From: Rallus limicola
Lineage: Eukaryota > Chordata > Aves > Gruiformes > Rallidae
NCBI GenBank assembly: GCA_022605955.1
Contig: JAKCOZ010000003.1
Coordinates: forward strand, 40,636,761-40,700,760
Direction: 5' to 3'
Length of the DNA stretch: 64,000 nucleotides
Position numbers and translations under genes: made by a program
The notes under the pieces: model-generated
What the model saw: only the letters and a program-made list of their open reading frames with translations
Databases searched by the model: none
What the model was told of the DNA's origin: nothing
Part shown: one piece after another, positions 60,830 to 64,000 of the stretch
Layout: each line of letters starts with the position of its first letter
How positions within the stretch are numbered: the first letter of the stretch is position 1

Positions 60830-62165
60830 TTATCCACCCCTTATTCCATACCATTTACGTCATGACCAGGTCTAACCATTTCTTTTGGGTACAACCAATG
60901 TTTCAGACACACATATCTGTATTATTCCCTTAGTCTATGGACCATTCTTCTGAGTTTTGTTGAGTAAATGATTCAGTCCATGATTTTCAGGCCCCATTCA
61001 TTGTAACAGTCTCTCATGGTGTCAGTATGCGCCATTGGATCGTTGCATGCTGCATCTCGGGCTCTCGTCCAATGCATCTGACATAGTCCATGGTCATGGT
61101 CTGTGAATCAAAAGTGTTCATTTTCAAAGGGGAAGAGGAAAAAGTTCTTGTGATGGCAGGTCTTGGTCCCATCATCGTGGCAGTCTTCCTTCATTGACGT
61201 GTTTGTTTCCGGCTGTAACTTCATTGGTACAACACACAACAACATACAGCAATTATAGTAATAATGAATATACAGTAATGGGTTATTTAGCACTTATTAT
61301 AATACAATTTCTACCTTACTAATTACATTGGCTATTCTCACCTAAAATCAAATCCCTTTGAGGTACACATCGAACTTCTCCATCCTTCTGCATTACCCAC
61401 CAAGTAGAACCAGGTCCTTGAGCAAAAACAATTCCCGACATAGGTTTACCTTTACCTGAAGCAGGGATGACCCAAACCGTCTTCCCTAATAGACTCTTCA
61501 TATGCACCACTGGGACTCTGTCTCCTTCCACAGTACTTGGAAATTTTGACTGGGCAGGGCCAGCCCGATTGGTAGAACCCCTAGAGTTAACTAACCACGT
61601 GGCTTTGGCCAAATGTGTATCCCAGTGTTTGACTGCTCCACCACCCATTGCTTTCAGGGTAGTCTTTAAGAGTCCATTATACCGTTCAATTTTCCCAGAG
61701 GCTGGTGCATGATAAGGAATGTGGCACACCCATTCAATGCCATGCTCTTTGGCCCAGGTGTCTATGAGTGCATTTCGGAAATGAGTCCCGTTGTCTGACT
61801 CGATTCTTTCTGGGGTGCCGTGTCGCCATAGCACTTGCCTTTCAAGGCCCAGGATTGTATTCCGGGCGGTAGCATGGGGTACAGGATATGTTTCTAGCCA
61901 GCCGGTGGTTGCCTCCACCATTGTGAGCACGTAGCGTTTGCCATGGCGGGTTTGTGGGAGGGTGATGTAATCGATCTGCCAGGCCTCCCCATATTTATAT
62001 TTCATCCACCGTCCCCCATACCAAAGCGGCTTCAACCGCTTCACTTGCTTCATTGCGGCACACGTCTCACATTCATGGAGAACTTGTGCAATAGCATCCA
62101 TGGTTAAGTCCACCCCTCGGTATCGAGCCCATCTATATGTTGCATCTCTCCCTTGATGACCTGAG
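60830..62165 (-). mobile_element. ERVL-like internal region: integrase, 3' untranslated part and polypurine tract
   Basis: The 5' part is lost: recognisable sequence starts within the integrase zinc finger at about 62165, so gag, protease and reverse transcriptase are missing. After the integrase stop (61319) about 490 bp of noncoding sequence leads to the polypurine tract. No envelope gene is visible, as expected for ERVL elements. Confidence 0.88.
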
Positions 62166-62245
62166 GTATCAATAAGAGAATAGACATCAGTAAGACAAAA
62201 ATTCCTGCATGAGCTAAGCATCCAAGAAACCTTGCATAGGAGCAC
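61319..62245 (-). CDS. ERVL-like integrase, 5'-truncated but open frame
   Basis: 308 codons without a stop. Retroviral integrase inserts viral DNA into the host genome. From the N-terminus: a partial zinc finger with the second His (GHQG, residue 30) and the CETC pair, while the first His is absent because homology starts only at about residue 28. The core domain has all three catalytic acids: Asp in WQIDYITLP, Asp in ESDNGTHF and Glu in GKIERYNG. A C-terminal domain rich in basic and Trp residues (VWVIPASGKGKP, STWWVMQKDGEV) follows. The first 27 or so residues are probably not viral and lie across the truncation point. The long clean frame suggests a fairly young insertion. No promoter for it is visible, so expression is doubtful. 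Confidence 0.85.
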   Translation of the reverse strand: MLLCKVSWMLSSCRNFCLTDVYSLIDTSGHQGRDATYRWARYRGVDLTMDAIAQVLHECETCAAMKQVKRLKPLWYGGRWMKYKYGEAWQIDYITLPQTRHGKRYVLTMVEATTGWLETYPVPHATARNTILGLERQVLWRHGTPERIESDNGTHFRNALIDTWAKEHGIEWVCHIPYHAPASGKIERYNGLLKTTLKAMGGGAVKHWDTHLAKATWLVNSRGSTNRAGPAQSKFPSTVEGDRVPVVHMKSLLGKTVWVIPASGKGKPMSGIVFAQGPGSTWWVMQKDGEVRCVPQRDLILGENSQCN

Positions 62246-62391
62246 TTATAATTCTGCATTTAATTCTCACATCTAATTATTGTTTGTTTTAAAAAAGACC
62301 ATACCAGCAAGAAATCATCATGTACAATTAACATATATCCCAGATGACACAGAATTAACTTTCCAGTTAGAAACATGTGCAGAAGTGAACA

Positions 62392-62700
62392 TGTGGTAGT
62401 TCAGCCATGAACATGTGGTCAGAACATGTGGTAGTTCAGCCCCAACCAGTGGCTGAGCACTACACACCACTCACTCCCAGAAGAGAAAGAGACAGAGCCC
62501 CCATGGGTGAGGATAAGGGCAGTTTACTGATGAAATCACAGTGAACATAGAACAATAACAGCCAATAACACTCACACCCAGTGACAACACAGAGTACCTT
62601 ACCAACCCAAAAACTGGAGTGCTGCTCACACAAGAGCCAAACACACCCAGGCTACCCTGGAGGCACCAGGCCCATGTACCTCCCTAACCAGCCCCTTTTA
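62392..62700 (-). mobile_element. Diverged LTR remnant, family B-like, with duplicated end
   Basis: The stretch from TGTGGTAGTTCAGCCCC (62427) through GGGTGAGGATAAGGGCAGTT resembles the inverted 3' part of the ERVL LTR at 60248-60829. The first bases, TGTGGTAGTTCAGCC, also occur at 62392-62406, so the terminus is duplicated with a 35-bp offset. The right boundary is unclear. Confidence 0.6.
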
Positions 62701-62883
62701 TGAGGAAGCGGTGTCAGGTAGTGAGAAAAACAGGCCTGCTGACTCAGCTCACCTGTGCTGACTGCTTGGGGAGGTTGACCTGGCACGATCTACATCATGC
62801 ACAGATCTTATATATGCAAATTAAAACAATAGGTACTGGTTATGGACCTTGCATCAAAACAATAGGTACAAGAAGAAACTGCT

Positions 62884-63345
62884 TGTGGTTATGAAAGATC
62901 AAAAGCGCATGCGCAAGAGCAGGGCTCACTCATGCACACGGTGAGGAAGACTTAACCACCACCTGAGGAGCCCCACTCAACACAACTAGGTATGCATGGA
63001 GGATATTTACATATGATAATGATCTCAAGGAAATAACATAAACATGCTAATCAAGACCCTCCTCTCTTTGTATTTAAAACAATCAGCAGAGTCAACGAGT
63101 GATTTTTATAGAATAAGAATATAAAGTGGAGTAATCAAAAGCCAATCATGGCAAAGGTCAAGCTAAGAAGCGAGCATCTTTGTGCAATGATTTTGCTAAA
63201 AATTGTGTAAAAATGTTGTGCTTTGTACCTTTGGGGGAACAGGTCTTTGGTGGAGCCACCCCCATGTCCCCCAGCACTGGAATAAAGAAGTGCCTGCTTC
63301 TCTGCTCGGTGTAGGCAAGTTCTTGCGATTTTGACTGCTAACACA
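62884..63345 (+). mobile_element. LTR of a gammaretrovirus-like element
   Basis: Starts TGTGGTTATGAAAG and ends TGCTAACACA, about 460 bp, with an AATAAA signal at 63281. The bases around that signal (GCACTGGAATAAAG, TGCCTGCTTC) resemble those of the LTR at 51981-52769 (GCACTGCAATAAAG, TACCTGCTTC), suggesting related families. The left boundary is inferred from the TG and the usual LTR size. Confidence 0.65.
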
Positions 63346-63986
63346 ATCAGTATAAATATTTATTTGTATTGGTAGATACCTTCTCTGGCTGGCCAGAGGC
63401 TTTCCTTTGTCATACCAACAAGGCTAGAGAAGTAACTAAAATCTTGTTACAAGAAATTATACCTAGATTTGGTATTTCAGCAGGTATCTCCTCTGATAAT
63501 GGGCCTCATTTTATTGCAGAAATAGTACAGGAAATTTCCAAAATTTTGCAGATTAATTGGGAATTACACACTCCTTGGAGGCCTCAGGCTAGTAGCAAAG
63601 TAGAATGAATGAATCTGACTCTCAAAAGAGAAGTTTCTAAAATTTGTCAGGAAGCACAGCTTAAGTGGACAGAGGCCTTACCCAGAGGTCTTTTGTTAAT
63701 TCAAATAACCCCCAGGGTTAAGGAAAGAGTAAGTCCATTTGAAATAATATATGGGAAAGCATATCATACAACTATTTTAAACATCAGGGGGGGTTATCAA
63801 GTACATATAAAAGCTCAGGCAGCAATTAAACAGCATTTGATTTCTCTTTTGCAGACTTTATCTTCACCACACAGGTACCTAAATTAAAAGGTTTCCCTTT
63901 CTTTGCACACACCAGTTCACCCATTCCAACCAGAAGATGTTGTTTACATACAGACCTGGAAAGACAAACCACTAAAAAAAGAATGA
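63346..63986 (+). pseudogene. Gammaretrovirus-like integrase remnant (pol 3' part)
   Basis: One reading frame carries integrase sequence: core Asp in LVDTFSGWPEAF, Asp in SSDNGPHF, Glu in ASSKVE, then a C-terminal piece (HPFQPEDVVYIQTWKDKP). It is broken by in-frame stops at 63606 (TGA, directly after the catalytic Glu), 63885 (TAA) and 63984 (TGA). The part before the core is missing, and the sequence joins straight onto an LTR. The remainder of the frame and anything following lie off the right edge. Dead copy. Confidence 0.88.
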
Positions 63987-64000
63987 AAAGAACCCTATAC

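Noticed and set aside
1..64000. tRNA, snRNA, microRNA or CRISPR-like arrays
   Set aside because: I looked for tRNA T-arm motifs and regularly spaced repeats and saw none; a covariance-model search would be needed to exclude diverged copies.

Overview
This is a bird nuclear genomic window. The evidence is many CR1 (chicken repeat 1) LINE fragments, avian-type endogenous retrovirus LTRs, and one vertebrate gene whose exons read cleanly by eye. The gene is LNPEP (leucyl-cystinyl aminopeptidase, also called IRAP or oxytocinase), a type II membrane M1 zinc aminopeptidase, on the minus strand. I place eleven consecutive coding exons: exon 1 (start codon at 56184, inside a CpG island) through exon 11 (1213-1301). 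They join to 2035 nt, about 678 codons, with every splice phase agreeing. The remaining C-terminal exons lie beyond the left edge. I see no other cellular protein-coding gene and no RNA gene.

Layout from right to left, in the direction of LNPEP transcription. 62884-64000 is a broken gammaretrovirus-like provirus, an LTR joined directly to integrase sequence. 60248-62165 is the 3' part of an ERVL-like element with an open integrase frame, ending in an LTR oriented like LNPEP; more LTR remnants lie at 59164-60130 and 62392-62700. About 55.34-56.77 kb is the CpG island holding the LNPEP promoter and the tiny coding exon 1. Intron 1 (29684-56165, 26.5 kb) carries CR1 copies, a retroviral 5' LTR with leader, and solo LTRs. 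Exon 2 (28843-29683) encodes the cytoplasmic tail, membrane anchor and first part of the ectodomain. Exons 3 to 11 then follow. They carry the GAMEN exopeptidase motif, the HEXXH...E zinc site split over exons 6 and 7, and the transition-state tyrosine in exon 8. Introns 2, 3, 9 and 10 are also invaded by CR1.

The recognisable CR1 segments add up to roughly 11 kb of 64 kb by hand estimate. That is heavier than is usual for chicken and would fit a CR1-rich lineage such as woodpeckers and relatives; this is an inference, not an identification. Noteworthy structures are a CR1 with an internal inversion forming a long inverted repeat (24262-25105), an LTR cleanly nested in a CR1 with a near-perfect 5-bp target duplication (1638-2521), an intact ERVL integrase frame upstream of LNPEP, and two LTRs upstream of the CpG promoter on the LNPEP strand. 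I found no new defence-type or other multi-gene system.
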